A stretch of 64,000 nt of DNA. Origin: Schumannella luteola. GTDB lineage: Bacteria; Actinomycetota; Actinomycetes; Actinomycetales; Microbacteriaceae. The position numbers and the translations under genes are program-made. The notes beneath the pieces are model-generated. The model did not search any database. It was not told the origin of the DNA and worked only from the letters and a program-made list of their open reading frames with translations. The stretch spans positions 3,472,001 through 3,536,000 of the forward strand of contig NZ_JACBZY010000001.1 of assembly GCF_013408685.1 (NCBI RefSeq), read 5' to 3'. Position 1 is the first letter of the stretch, and every line of letters begins with the position of its first letter. This document shows, one piece after another, positions 19,995-27,462 of this stretch.

Positions 19995-20906
19995 GTGCCC
20001 GATTCCTCCGCGACCGCGTCGACCCCGCCGGCGCAGTGGCGCTTCGAGGCGATCGGCACCGCGTGGAGCATCGACACCCCGACTCCGCTGAGCCCGGCGC
20101 TGCGCCGCGACATCGCCGACCGCATCGACGGCTTCGATCGCGACTGGTCGCGGTTCCGCCCGGATTCGCTCGTGAGCCGCATGGCACGCGAGCCCGGGCG
20201 GTACCGCCTGCCGGCCGAGGCCGTCCCGTTGCTCGACTTCTACCGCATCCTGTTCGAGGCCACCGGGGGCAGTGTGTCGCCGCTCGTGGGCCACGCCCTC
20301 GAAGACCTCGGCTACGACGCGGGCTATCGGCTCACGCCGGCCGCGCACATCCGCGCGACACCCAGCTGGGATGACGCCCTGGCCTGGGACGGCGAGCACC
20401 TGACGCTGCTGCGGCCGGCCCTGCTCGACGTCGGCGCGGCCGGCAAGGGGCTGCTGGTCGACCTGCTGTCGCGGATGCTGCACGACGCGGGCGAGCACGA
20501 TCACGTCGTCGACGGCAGCGGCGACCTGGTGCGCTCGGCCCCGGCCGGCGCGGCGCCGGAGCGCATCGCCCTCGAGCACCCCGCCGACCCGACGAAGGCG
20601 GTCGGCGTGCTCGAGCTCGGCAGCGGCGCGGTCGCGGCGAGCGCCGCCAACCGCCGCGCCTGGGCCGGGGCGCATCACATCATCGACGCGCTCACCGGCG
20701 TGCCGACGCAGCACGTCACCGCGACCTGGGCCGTCGTGCCCGCCGCGGCCGACTACGCCGCCATGACGGCCGACGGACTCGCGACGGGACTGTTCTTCGC
20801 CCCGCCCGCCGCGTTCGCCGCGGCCGGCCCCTTCGACTGGGCCACAATCACTTCCGGGGGGCGCATCGCGCACTCCCCCGACCTGCCTGGAGAGGTCTTC
20901 GCATGA
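19995..20906 (+). CDS. apbE: FAD:protein FMN transferase (ApbE family)
   Basis: A 303-residue enzyme starting at a GTG three bases after the lipoprotein stop. Family features: RFEAIGTAWSIDT at the N-terminus, FDRDWSRFRPDSLVSRM, TGGSVSPLVG, LLDVGAAGKGLLVD, and the later AGAHHIIDALTG with GLATGLF. ApbE moves FMN from FAD onto a Thr/Ser of a target protein. Bacterial forms are often secreted, but no signal peptide is seen here, so where it modifies the exported lipoprotein is unclear. The stop overlaps the next gene by four bases. Confidence 0.92.
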   Translation: MPDSSATASTPPAQWRFEAIGTAWSIDTPTPLSPALRRDIADRIDGFDRDWSRFRPDSLVSRMAREPGRYRLPAEAVPLLDFYRILFEATGGSVSPLVGHALEDLGYDAGYRLTPAAHIRATPSWDDALAWDGEHLTLLRPALLDVGAAGKGLLVDLLSRMLHDAGEHDHVVDGSGDLVRSAPAGAAPERIALEHPADPTKAVGVLELGSGAVAASAANRRAWAGAHHIIDALTGVPTQHVTATWAVVPAAADYAAMTADGLATGLFFAPPAAFAAAGPFDWATITSGGRIAHSPDLPGEVFA

Positions 20907-22492
20907 TCGAGCGACTGGATGCGGTGTTCGGCCGCATCACGATGTACCGGCTGATCGCCATCAGCCTGACCGCGCTGGCGGTGATCTCGGGCATCCTCGC
21001 CGCCACCGGCGCGTACGTGCCGATCGGCGCCGGCCTCTACGAGCCCGCTCTGCGGCCGGTGGCGATGCTCGCGAGTCTCGCCGTGGCCGTCATCTGGGCG
21101 TCGATCTCGAACATCGCCTTCGCCGCACTGCGCCGCGCCAAGCCGCACGCCGAGTCGAGCGTCATCACCGGACTGCTCCTGTTCTTCATCCTGCCGCCGA
21201 CGCTCGACGTCGTCGGGCTGCTCGGCATCGCCCTCGCCGCGGTGCTGGCCTCGGCGAGCAAGTGGCTCATCGCCCCGCACGGCCGCCACCTGTTCAACCC
21301 CGCGGCGTTCGGCGCCTTCGTGGTCGGGGTGCTCGGAATCACGACCGGCACCGGCAGCCCCGTGTCGAGCGCCTGGTGGGCAGCGAGCCCGTGGCTGCTG
21401 CCCTTCGTCGTCGTCATCGGCCTGGCCGTGGCGATCCGCACGCGCCGCGGGTGGATCATGCTGACCTTCGCCGTCATCGCCGCGATCAGCGTGACCGTGC
21501 GCTTCCTCGCCACCGCGGTGCCGTTCGCCGACGCCCTCTCGCTCGCCCTGGTCAGCTCGCCCGTCGTGTTCTTCGCGGTGTACATGATCACCGAGCCGCT
21601 GACCCTGCCGCCGCGACGCTGGCAGCAGCTGCTCGTGGCGGCGATCGTCGGCGTGCTGTTCGCGGTGCCGTTCTCGCTGCCGACCGCCACGATCGGCCCC
21701 TTCGCCCTCGGCCTCTTCGCGACCCCCGAGCTGTGGCTGCTGATCGGCAACCTCGTCGCCTTCGTGCTCGCCCGCCGCCGCGGCATCCGCCTCGAGCTCA
21801 GCGACCGCCGCCAGCTGACGCCGACGAGCTGGGAGTTCCAGTTCACGCCGACCCGGCACATCCCCTTCGCGCCGGGTCAGTTCCTCGAGCTCGACGTGCC
21901 GCACGCGAAAGCCGACAGCCGCGGCACGCGCCGCACCTTCAGCATCGCGTCGCCGCCGCACCCGGAGTCGGGCATCCGCCTGGGCCTGCGCGTGCCCGAG
22001 TCGAAGCCGTCGAGCTACAAGCGCGCGCTGCTCGCGCTGCCCGTCGGCGCGAAGCTCACGGCGACCTCGGTCGGCGGCGACTTCACCCTGCCGACCGACG
22101 ACGGCCGCCCGCTGCTGCTGGTCGCCGGGGGCATCGGCATCACCCCGTTCATCGCCCAGCTCGAGCAGCTGCGCCTGGCGGCGGCCGAGCGGGATGTCGT
22201 GCTCGTCTACGCGGTGTCGTCGCTCGACGAGATCGCCTACGCGGCCGAGCTCGGCCGCAGCGGCGCCCGGGTTCTGCTGGTGTCGCCGCAGCCGCTGCCG
22301 CGCATGCCGAAGGGCTGGGACTGGCTCGGCGACGGACGCCTCGACGGGGCTCGCCTGCTCGAGGCCGTGCCCGACGCGGCGTCACGCGAGACTCTGCTCT
22401 CGGGGCCGCCGGCGCTCATCGCCGCGCTCAAGCCGGCGCTGCGGCGCGCGGGCGCCCGCCGCATCCGCACCGACGCCTTCCTCGGGTACTGA
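20903..22492 (+). CDS. RnfD/NqrB-like membrane domain fused to ferredoxin-reductase (FNR) domain
   Basis: A 529-residue fusion. Residues about 15-290 hold eight or nine membrane segments including HLFNPAAFGAFVVGVLG, the signature of the RnfD/NqrB family. Residues about 295-529 form a cytoplasmic FNR module with FAD-binding RRTFSIAS, the NAD(P)-binding LLVAGGIGITPF and a C-terminal LLSGPPALI. It could take electrons from NAD(P)H and pass them across the membrane to the FMN lipoprotein. The covalent-flavin motif SGAT of canonical NqrB/RnfD is not found in the membrane part (only TTGTGSP after the signature). It is the last gene of the three-gene operon. Confidence 0.87.
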   Translation: MIERLDAVFGRITMYRLIAISLTALAVISGILAATGAYVPIGAGLYEPALRPVAMLASLAVAVIWASISNIAFAALRRAKPHAESSVITGLLLFFILPPTLDVVGLLGIALAAVLASASKWLIAPHGRHLFNPAAFGAFVVGVLGITTGTGSPVSSAWWAASPWLLPFVVVIGLAVAIRTRRGWIMLTFAVIAAISVTVRFLATAVPFADALSLALVSSPVVFFAVYMITEPLTLPPRRWQQLLVAAIVGVLFAVPFSLPTATIGPFALGLFATPELWLLIGNLVAFVLARRRGIRLELSDRRQLTPTSWEFQFTPTRHIPFAPGQFLELDVPHAKADSRGTRRTFSIASPPHPESGIRLGLRVPESKPSSYKRALLALPVGAKLTATSVGGDFTLPTDDGRPLLLVAGGIGITPFIAQLEQLRLAAAERDVVLVYAVSSLDEIAYAAELGRSGARVLLVSPQPLPRMPKGWDWLGDGRLDGARLLEAVPDAASRETLLSGPPALIAALKPALRRAGARRIRTDAFLGY

Positions 22493-22523
22493 TCCGCGAC
22501 GCACCCGGGCGAGGATGGAGCGC

Positions 22524-23174
22524 ATGAGCGAGCTCCGCCCGATCGACGTCAGCACCTGGAACCGCGCTGAGCACTTCGCGCACTTCCTCGACGCCTCGCC
22601 CTGCACCTACTCGGTGACGGTCGAACTCGACACGACCGAGCTGGATGCGACGCTGCGTGCCGAGGGACGGCGCCGCTATCCCGCGCAGATCTGGGCGCTG
22701 ACGACGATCGTGAACCGCATCCCCGAGTTCCGCACGACGGTGCTCGACGACGGGTCGCCCGCGATCTGGGATGCGCTCGAGCCCTCGTTCGCATCCCTCG
22801 ACGCCGAGCGCGAGACCTTCAGTGCGCTCTGGACGCCCTACGACGCCGACTTCCGGACGTTCCACGATGCCGTGCTCACCACGATCGCCGAGCACGGATC
22901 GAGCGGGCGATTCGTCCCGCAGCAGCTGCCGCCGAACGCCTTCGACGTGTCGAGCATCCCCTGGCTGCGGTTCTCGGCCTTCGACCTCGACGTGCAGCAC
23001 GGCTATCGGCATCTCGCACCGATCTTCACGCTCGGCAAGAGCGTGGAGCGCGCTGGGCGCACGACCGTCCCGCTCGCCCTGCGGGTGCACCACGCTGCGG
23101 TCGACGGCCTGCACGTGGCCCGCTTCGTCGACGCCCTGCAGCAGCTCGTCGCGCAGCCCGACTGGGTGCGCTGA
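22524..23174 (+). CDS. catA: Chloramphenicol O-acetyltransferase (type A)
   Basis: A 216-residue acetyl-CoA-dependent enzyme of the usual family length. The catalytic motif LRVHHAAVDGLHVARFVDAL matches HHxxxDGxH with both His and the structural Asp. The middle segment SSIPWLRFSAFDLDVQHGYRHLAPIFTLGK is the conserved substrate and trimer region. I chose the second ATG (22524) because GAGG lies nine bases upstream; an ATG three codons earlier is possible. No mobile element is nearby and the base composition matches the host, so this looks like an intrinsic gene whose resistance role is unproven. Confidence 0.88.
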   Translation: MSELRPIDVSTWNRAEHFAHFLDASPCTYSVTVELDTTELDATLRAEGRRRYPAQIWALTTIVNRIPEFRTTVLDDGSPAIWDALEPSFASLDAERETFSALWTPYDADFRTFHDAVLTTIAEHGSSGRFVPQQLPPNAFDVSSIPWLRFSAFDLDVQHGYRHLAPIFTLGKSVERAGRTTVPLALRVHHAAVDGLHVARFVDALQQLVAQPDWVR

Positions 23175-23223
23175 GCGCGGGCGATCCGGGCGCGTTCGCC
23201 CTGCGAGATCAGAGTCGGAATCC

Positions 23224-23250
23224 TTAGCACTCGCGTTACCCGAGTGCTAA
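23224..23250. promoter_or_regulatory. CIRCE element (HrcA operator)
   Basis: A perfect 27-bp match to the CIRCE consensus: TTAGCACTC, nine bases, GAGTGCTAA. It lies 51 bp before the hsp20 start. CIRCE is the binding site of the heat-shock repressor HrcA. Confidence 0.95.
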
Positions 23251-23260
23251 TTTGAACGCA

Positions 23261-23281
23261 GTTGAGTCACACCGACTCAAG
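23261..23281. promoter_or_regulatory. HAIR element (HspR operator)
   Basis: The sequence TTGAGT, seven bases, ACTCAAG matches the HAIR consensus (CTTGAGT-N7-ACTCAAG) at all but the first base, which is G. It lies ten bases after the CIRCE element and 19 bp before the hsp20 start. Confidence 0.85.
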
Positions 23282-23300
23282 TTCGAGAAGGAGCTCATCC

Positions 23301-23768
23301 ATGTACCTGACCCGCGATCTCGAGCGCGCCACCGCCGCCCGCCGACTGACGAGCGCCCCGGCCCCCCGCGCCCTGCCCGCCGACCTCTACCGCGACGGCG
23401 ACCACTACGTCCTCGCCCTCGAGATGCCGGGCGTCGACCCGGGCTCGATCGACGTCGGCGTCGACGGCCGCCTGCTCACCGTGAGCGCCCGCCGCACCGC
23501 CCGCACGGGCGAGAGCGTCGAGTGGATCGCGCGCGAGCGCGGCACCGGCGAGCTCAGCCGCCGCTTCACGCTCGGCCGCAGCATCGACACCGAGCAGATC
23601 TCGGCCGACTACCGCGACGGCGTGCTCAGCGTCGTCATCCCGGTCGCGGAGACCGCCAAGCCGCGCAAGGTCGCCGTCGTCGGCGCGCCGGCCGCGCCCG
23701 CCGAGGCCGCGACCGATGTCGCGTCGAGCCATGCCGGCGCCGCTGCCGCGGAGACCGCCGCCGAGTAA
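23301..23768 (+). CDS. Hsp20/alpha-crystallin small heat-shock protein
   Basis: A 155-residue chaperone that holds unfolded proteins. The ATG at 23301 has GAAGGAG eight bases upstream; an earlier in-frame ATG would overlap the HAIR operator and is rejected. The alpha-crystallin domain spans about residues 30-125: DLYRDGDHYVLALEMPGVDPGSIDV, LLTVSARR, and GVLSVVIPVAE containing the V/L-x-I-P type C-terminal strand. A 30-residue Ala-rich tail follows. It is under two heat-shock operators, CIRCE and HAIR, and ends at a strong terminator. Confidence 0.92.
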   Translation: MYLTRDLERATAARRLTSAPAPRALPADLYRDGDHYVLALEMPGVDPGSIDVGVDGRLLTVSARRTARTGESVEWIARERGTGELSRRFTLGRSIDTEQISADYRDGVLSVVIPVAETAKPRKVAVVGAPAAPAEAATDVASSHAGAAAAETAAE

Positions 23769-23815
23769 GCGGCACCGCTGCCGTACCCGCGCTCCCCCAC
23801 GCGGCGACGGCGGAG

Positions 23816-23848
23816 ACGGGCCCGGATGCCACGCGCGTCCGGGCCCGT
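23816..23848 (+). terminator. Terminator of hsp20
   Basis: Perfect 11-bp arms (ACGGGCCCGGA at 23816-23826 and TCCGGGCCCGT at 23838-23848), 48 bp after the stop. GC-rich, no U-tract. Confidence 0.65.
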
Positions 23849-23948
23849 TCGGCATTCCCAGGCAGAGACGCCCCCAGCGGATAGGCTGACGCTCCCCGCC
23901 CCGCGGCGGCCCCGCCGCGCATCACGGACCATCCCGAGGAGACCCGCC

Positions 23949-24398
23949 ATGGCCCCGATCCGCCGCACCGCCGCCCGCCGCACCACGACCGCGCTGCTCG
24001 CCATCGGCGCGCTCAGCACAGCTCTGCTCGCCGGCTGCAGCGCGATCGACCCGAACGGCAAGCCGCAGGCCTGCCTCTCGCTGAAGGACCCGGCGCAGAA
24101 GGCCGTCACCGACGTCAGCGAGGCGCTGCAGGGCATCACGACCGACCCCCAGGCGGCGGCCGACCAGGTGCGCACCACCAAGGACGACCTGCAGAAGGCC
24201 GTCGACAAGGTGAAGAACGACGAGGTGAAGGCCTCGTCGCAGAAGGTCGTCGATGCGCTGGGCGACCTCGAGACCGCGATCGACGACCGCGTCGCGAACC
24301 CGGCGAACCTCGACACCAGCGCCCTGACCGACGCGGGCACCTCGGTGCAGACCACCGCGAAGGACCTCGTCGACCTCTGCGCCTCGAGCCTCAACTGA
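23949..24398 (+). CDS. Small lipoprotein of unknown function (paralogue A)
   Basis: A 149-residue predicted lipoprotein: twin-Arg-containing signal, lipobox LLAGC (Cys about residue 29), then an all-helical, Lys/Asp/Gln-rich body. The start follows GAGGAGACC. A cysteine near the N-terminus (QACLSLKD) and another near the C-terminus (VDLCASS) are both conserved in the next gene and could form a disulfide joining the ends of a helical bundle. No known domain is recognised. It is a tandem duplicate of 24514-24936. Confidence 0.75.
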   Translation: MAPIRRTAARRTTTALLAIGALSTALLAGCSAIDPNGKPQACLSLKDPAQKAVTDVSEALQGITTDPQAAADQVRTTKDDLQKAVDKVKNDEVKASSQKVVDALGDLETAIDDRVANPANLDTSALTDAGTSVQTTAKDLVDLCASSLN

Positions 24399-24513
24399 AG
24401 CCCGGCGACCGGATGGGGATGGGTAGTCCTCCCCCACGCTGCGACCACAGGCCGGTCACACCCGGTGCATAGACTGCAGATTCCTGCTCAGCTACCGCAC
24501 CAAGGAGTCCCCC

Positions 24514-24936
24514 GTGGTTTCGTCCCGTCGTCTCACCGTCGCCGCCCTGAGCGTCGCGACCCTCAGCATCGCCCTGCTCGCCGGCTGCGCCGGCGGCCAG
24601 AGCAAGGCCGAGGCCTGCGCGTCGCTCAAGAGCGTGACCGAGAAGACCAACAGCGAGCTCTCGAGCGCGTCGAGCGACATCGCCTCCGACCCGTCGAAGG
24701 CCGCCGACACGATCGACACTTTCAAGAACGAGTGGCAGAAGGCCACCGACAAGATCCAGAACCCCGACGTGAAGAAGTCGGCGCAGAAGGCCGTCGACTC
24801 ACTCGACGACTTCTCGAAGGCCCTCGCCGAGCGCACCGACGACCCGACGAGCACCGACACGAGCGGCCTGATGGATGCCGCCACCGGCGCCCAGAAGGCG
24901 TTCACCGACCTCGGGACGCTCTGCTCGAAGGCGTGA
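24514..24936 (+). CDS. Small lipoprotein of unknown function (paralogue B)
   Basis: A 140-residue lipoprotein with a GTG start after AAGGAG. Lipobox LLAGC, Cys about residue 25. The body aligns with the preceding gene: EACASLKSV for QACLSLKD, the central NPDVKKSAQKAVDSLDDF for NDEVKASSQKVVDALGDL, and a final LGTLCSKA for LVDLCASS. So this is a duplication followed by divergence. Spacing of 115 bp suggests separate promoters. Helical content and paired cysteines suggest a small extracytoplasmic bundle; function unknown. Confidence 0.75.
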   Translation: MVSSRRLTVAALSVATLSIALLAGCAGGQSKAEACASLKSVTEKTNSELSSASSDIASDPSKAADTIDTFKNEWQKATDKIQNPDVKKSAQKAVDSLDDFSKALAERTDDPTSTDTSGLMDAATGAQKAFTDLGTLCSKA

Positions 24937-24980
24937 CCGCCGCGGCGGTCGGCGCCTCGCACCGCCCGCCGACGACGCAG

Positions 24981-25014
24981 AAGGGGCCCGGATGCTCGCG
25001 CATCCGGGCCCCTT
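24981..25014. terminator. Bidirectional terminator between lipoprotein B and icd
   Basis: Perfect 14-bp arms (24981-24994 and 25001-25014) with a 6-nt loop between two convergent genes. The outer bases are AA...TT. It serves both directions. Confidence 0.75.
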
Positions 25015-25030
25015 CGCTGTGCAGCGGAAC

Positions 25031-26248
25031 TCAGCCGAGCTTCGCCTGCAGGTTCTGGTCGAGGGCCTCGAGGAACTCCTCGGTCGTCTGCCAGCCCTGG
25101 TCGGGGCCGACGAGCAGCGCGAGGTCCTTCGTCATCTTGCCGCTCTCGACGGTCTCGATGACGACCTGCTCGAGCGCGAGCGAGAAGTCGATCAGCGGCT
25201 GGTTGCCGTCGAGCTTGCCGCGGTGCGCGAGGCCGCGCGTCCAGGCGTAGATCGAGGCGATCGGGTTCGTCGAGGTGGGCTTGCCCTGCTGGTGCTGGCG
25301 GTAGTGGCGCGTGACGGTGCCGTGCGCGGCCTCCGCCTCGACGACCTTGCCGTCCGGGGTGGAGAGCACCGAGGTCATGAGGCCGAGCGAGCCGAAGCCC
25401 TGCGCGACGGTGTCGGACTGCACGTCGCCGTCGTAGTTCTTGCACGCCCAGACGTAGCCGCCCTCCCACTTCATGGCCGAGGCGACCATGTCGTCGATGA
25501 GGCGGTGCTCGTAGGTGAGGCCGGCGGCCTCGAAGCGCTCCTTGAACTCGGTGTCGTAGATCTCCTGGAACAGGTCCTTGAAGCGGCCGTCGTAGGCCTT
25601 GAGGATCGTGTTCTTGGTGGAGAGGTACACCGGGTAGTTGCGGGCCAGGCCGTAGTTGAGCGAGGCGCGCGCGAAGTCGCGGATCGAGGCGTCCTGGTTG
25701 TACTGCACCTGGGCGATGCCGTCATCCGGGGCGTCGTAGACCTCGAACTTCATCGGCTCCGAGCCGTCCTCGGGCGCGAACTCGACCGTGAGCTTGCCCT
25801 TGCCCTTGAAGACGAAGTCGGTGGCGCGGTACTGGTCGCCGAAGGCGTGACGGCCGATGATGATCGGCTTGTTCCACCCCGGCACCAGACGCGGGATGTT
25901 CGAGATGATGATCGGCTCGCGGAAGATGACGCCGCCGAGGATGTTGCGGATCGTGCCGTTCGGCGACTTCCACATCTTCTTCAGGCCGAACTCCTCGACG
26001 CGGGCCTCGTCGGGGGTGATGGTCGCGCACTTGACGCCGACGCCGTGCTTCTGGATCGCGTGCGCCGCGTCGATCGTGACCTGGTCATCGGTCGCGTCGC
26101 GGTGCTCGATTCCGAGGTCGTAGTACTCGAGGGTCACGTCGAGGTAGGGGTGGATCAGGCGGTCCTTGATGAACTGCCAGATGATCCGCGTCATCTCGTC
26201 GCCGTCGAGCTCGACGACCGTGCCCTCGACCTTGATCTTCTCCGCCAC
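25031..26248 (-). CDS. icd: Isocitrate dehydrogenase, NADP-dependent (homodimeric eukaryote-like type)
   Basis: A 405-residue TCA-cycle enzyme that oxidises isocitrate to 2-oxoglutarate. GTG start after AAAGGA. Conserved pieces: [18 protein letters not shown] at the N-terminus, [14 protein letters not shown], the substrate loop [13 protein letters not shown] with its Ser-Asn-Gly, [14 protein letters not shown], the metal Asp cluster [11 protein letters not shown], and NADP-binding [20 protein letters not shown] (His-Gly-Thr with Arg). These are the short homodimeric type rather than the monomeric enzyme of corynebacteria. The upstream palindrome is shared with sucC. Confidence 0.96.
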   Translation of the reverse strand: MAEKIKVEGTVVELDGDEMTRIIWQFIKDRLIHPYLDVTLEYYDLGIEHRDATDDQVTIDAAHAIQKHGVGVKCATITPDEARVEEFGLKKMWKSPNGTIRNILGGVIFREPIIISNIPRLVPGWNKPIIIGRHAFGDQYRATDFVFKGKGKLTVEFAPEDGSEPMKFEVYDAPDDGIAQVQYNQDASIRDFARASLNYGLARNYPVYLSTKNTILKAYDGRFKDLFQEIYDTEFKERFEAAGLTYEHRLIDDMVASAMKWEGGYVWACKNYDGDVQSDTVAQGFGSLGLMTSVLSTPDGKVVEAEAAHGTVTRHYRQHQQGKPTSTNPIASIYAWTRGLAHRGKLDGNQPLIDFSLALEQVVIETVESGKMTKDLALLVGPDQGWQTTEEFLEALDQNLQAKLG

Positions 26249-26307
26249 TGATGTGTCCTTTGCTTCGCGTAACAGGCCGTAGCAGAGCCTACCGCCCCGG
26301 GGAGATA

Positions 26308-26321
26308 TCTCGACATCGAGA
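26308..26321. promoter_or_regulatory. Palindrome TCTCGA-CA-TCGAGA before icd, shared with sucC
   Basis: A 14-bp perfect inverted repeat about 60-73 bp upstream of icd. It lies over the expected -35 region of a TAGGCT -10 box (complement of 26287-26292). The same motif appears twice before sucC. No regulator can be named with confidence. Confidence 0.6.
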
Positions 26322-26493
26322 GATCTGGCGGCCCTCCGGGCGCGGCGCCCCCGGCGCCGGGGATCGGCGGCGGAGACGGAGGCGAGCCGGTCCCCCGAAG
26401 GGCGGACACCGCATCCCCGGCATCGTCGATGAACGCGCCGATCTCCTCCTGAGGGCTTACGCGGGGGTGGACGAAGCGGGTTAGTCTCGTGTC

Positions 26494-26946
26494 ATGGCTG
26501 ACCTGAGACTCGAGGAGCTGTCGGCTCAGACGATCGCCGCGGCGAACAGTCTGACGCTCAAGCCGGGCCAGGAGGCCTTCCTCGCCCCCGAGACCTACAC
26601 CCACAACGAAGACAAGATCGACCCCACCACCACGTGGGCGCGGGTCGTGCTCGACGGCGACGAGGTCGTCGGCTATCTCGTCGGCAATTTCGACGAGGAG
26701 GCGAGCGACGACTTCCGCCGCGCCGCCCTCTGGCGCATCAACGTCGCCGCCGACGCCCAGGGCAGCGGCGTCGGCAAGTTCGCGGTGCACGCCCTCGCCG
26801 ATGAGGCCCGCAAGCGCGGATTCACCCGCGTCACCGTCGTCTGGGAGTCGGGCGAGGAGGGACCGGAGCGGTTCTTCCAGGCCGTCGGATTCCACGTGAT
26901 CGGCGAGACGCCCTACGGCGAGAACCTCGGCGCGCTCGACCTCTGA
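26494..26946 (+). CDS. GNAT-family N-acetyltransferase
   Basis: A 150-residue acetyl-CoA-dependent acetyltransferase. The CoA-binding motif A is clear: LWRINVAADAQGSGVGKFAVHAL (Q-G-x-G-x-G/K). Motif B lies in FFQAVGFHVIGE. The N-terminal LTLKPGQEAF and YTHNEDKIDPTTTWARVV resemble polyamine-type acetyltransferases (BltD-like), but the substrate is not established. A TAGTCT box ends six bases before the ATG, so the mRNA is probably leaderless. It ends at its own terminator. Confidence 0.87.
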   Translation: MADLRLEELSAQTIAAANSLTLKPGQEAFLAPETYTHNEDKIDPTTTWARVVLDGDEVVGYLVGNFDEEASDDFRRAALWRINVAADAQGSGVGKFAVHALADEARKRGFTRVTVVWESGEEGPERFFQAVGFHVIGETPYGENLGALDL

Positions 26947-26970
26947 TCGAGCAGCCGCCTGATCTTCGAC

Positions 26971-27002
26971 GAAGCGCCGCCGCCGATCGGCGGGGGCGCT
27001 TC
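26971..27002 (+). terminator. Terminator of the GNAT gene
   Basis: Hairpin with outer arms GAAGCGCC / GGCGCTTC and a self-complementary interior (CCGCCGATCGGCGG), 25 bp after the stop codon. Confidence 0.6.
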
Positions 27003-27066
27003 TCCGTCGGGGCAGGAGCAGGCGGCGACCCGGCCAGGCCGCCGCCGTCGGTGACAGACTGACCGG

Positions 27067-27378
27067 ATGCCGCCCTCCGACGACTTCGTGAGCCGCGTGC
27101 TCGAGGTGGTCGCCGACATCCCCGAGGGCCGCGCGATGGCCTACGGCGACGTCGCGGCCGCGCTCGGCTCGCGGGCGGCTCGCGGTGTCGGCCAGGTCAT
27201 GGCCTACTACGGGTCGGAAGTTCCCTGGTGGCGCGTCGTGCGCGCGAGCGGTCATCCCGCCCAGGACCACGAGCACATCGCGCTCGAGCACTACCGCGCC
27301 GAGGGCACGCCGCTGCTCTGGTCGCGCGACAGCACGGTGTTCCGCGTCGACCTCTCCCGCGCGCGCCACCTGCCCTGA
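27067..27378 (+). CDS. Alkyltransferase-like (ATL) DNA-repair protein of the MGMT family
   Basis: A 103-residue protein that matches the DNA-binding C-terminal domain of O6-methylguanine methyltransferase: VLEVVADIPEGRAMAYGDVAAALG, then ARGVGQVMAYYGSEVPWWRVVRASG. In active methyltransferases the loop reads PCHR with an acceptor Cys; here it reads PWWR, so the acceptor is missing. ATL proteins with PWHR bind alkylated guanine and recruit nucleotide-excision repair, and this is likely one with His also changed. The start is probably leaderless (CAGACT six bases before ATG). Confidence 0.88.
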   Translation: MPPSDDFVSRVLEVVADIPEGRAMAYGDVAAALGSRAARGVGQVMAYYGSEVPWWRVVRASGHPAQDHEHIALEHYRAEGTPLLWSRDSTVFRVDLSRARHLP

Positions 27379-27426
27379 CCCACGTCATGAGCTGGATCGC
27401 CGTGCGAAGCGGATTCAGTTCGAGGT

Positions 27427-27455
27427 TTGACAGTTAGAGATCTAACAGTTAGAGT
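27427..27455 (+). promoter_or_regulatory. Promoter and operator of the MarR gene
   Basis: TTGACA (27427-27432), a 17-bp spacer and TAGAGT (27450-27455), seven bases before the ATG. The spacer holds a perfect palindrome GTTAGA-GA-TCTAAC (27433-27446). CAGTTAGAG also occurs as a direct repeat at 27431 and 27446. Confidence 0.75.
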
Positions 27456-27462
27456 CCTGAAC

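Noticed and set aside
22194-22523. Longer chloramphenicol acetyltransferase reading frame
   Set aside because: The extra 110 residues are shadow of the FNR fusion gene; the family length fits the start at 22524.
22524-23174. Horizontally acquired resistance gene
   Set aside because: Composition and codon use match the surroundings and no mobile element or repeat flanks it.
23262-23300. Upstream in-frame ATG for hsp20
   Set aside because: It falls inside the HAIR operator and lacks a ribosome site; the ATG at 23301 has GAAGGAG and a family-like N-terminus.
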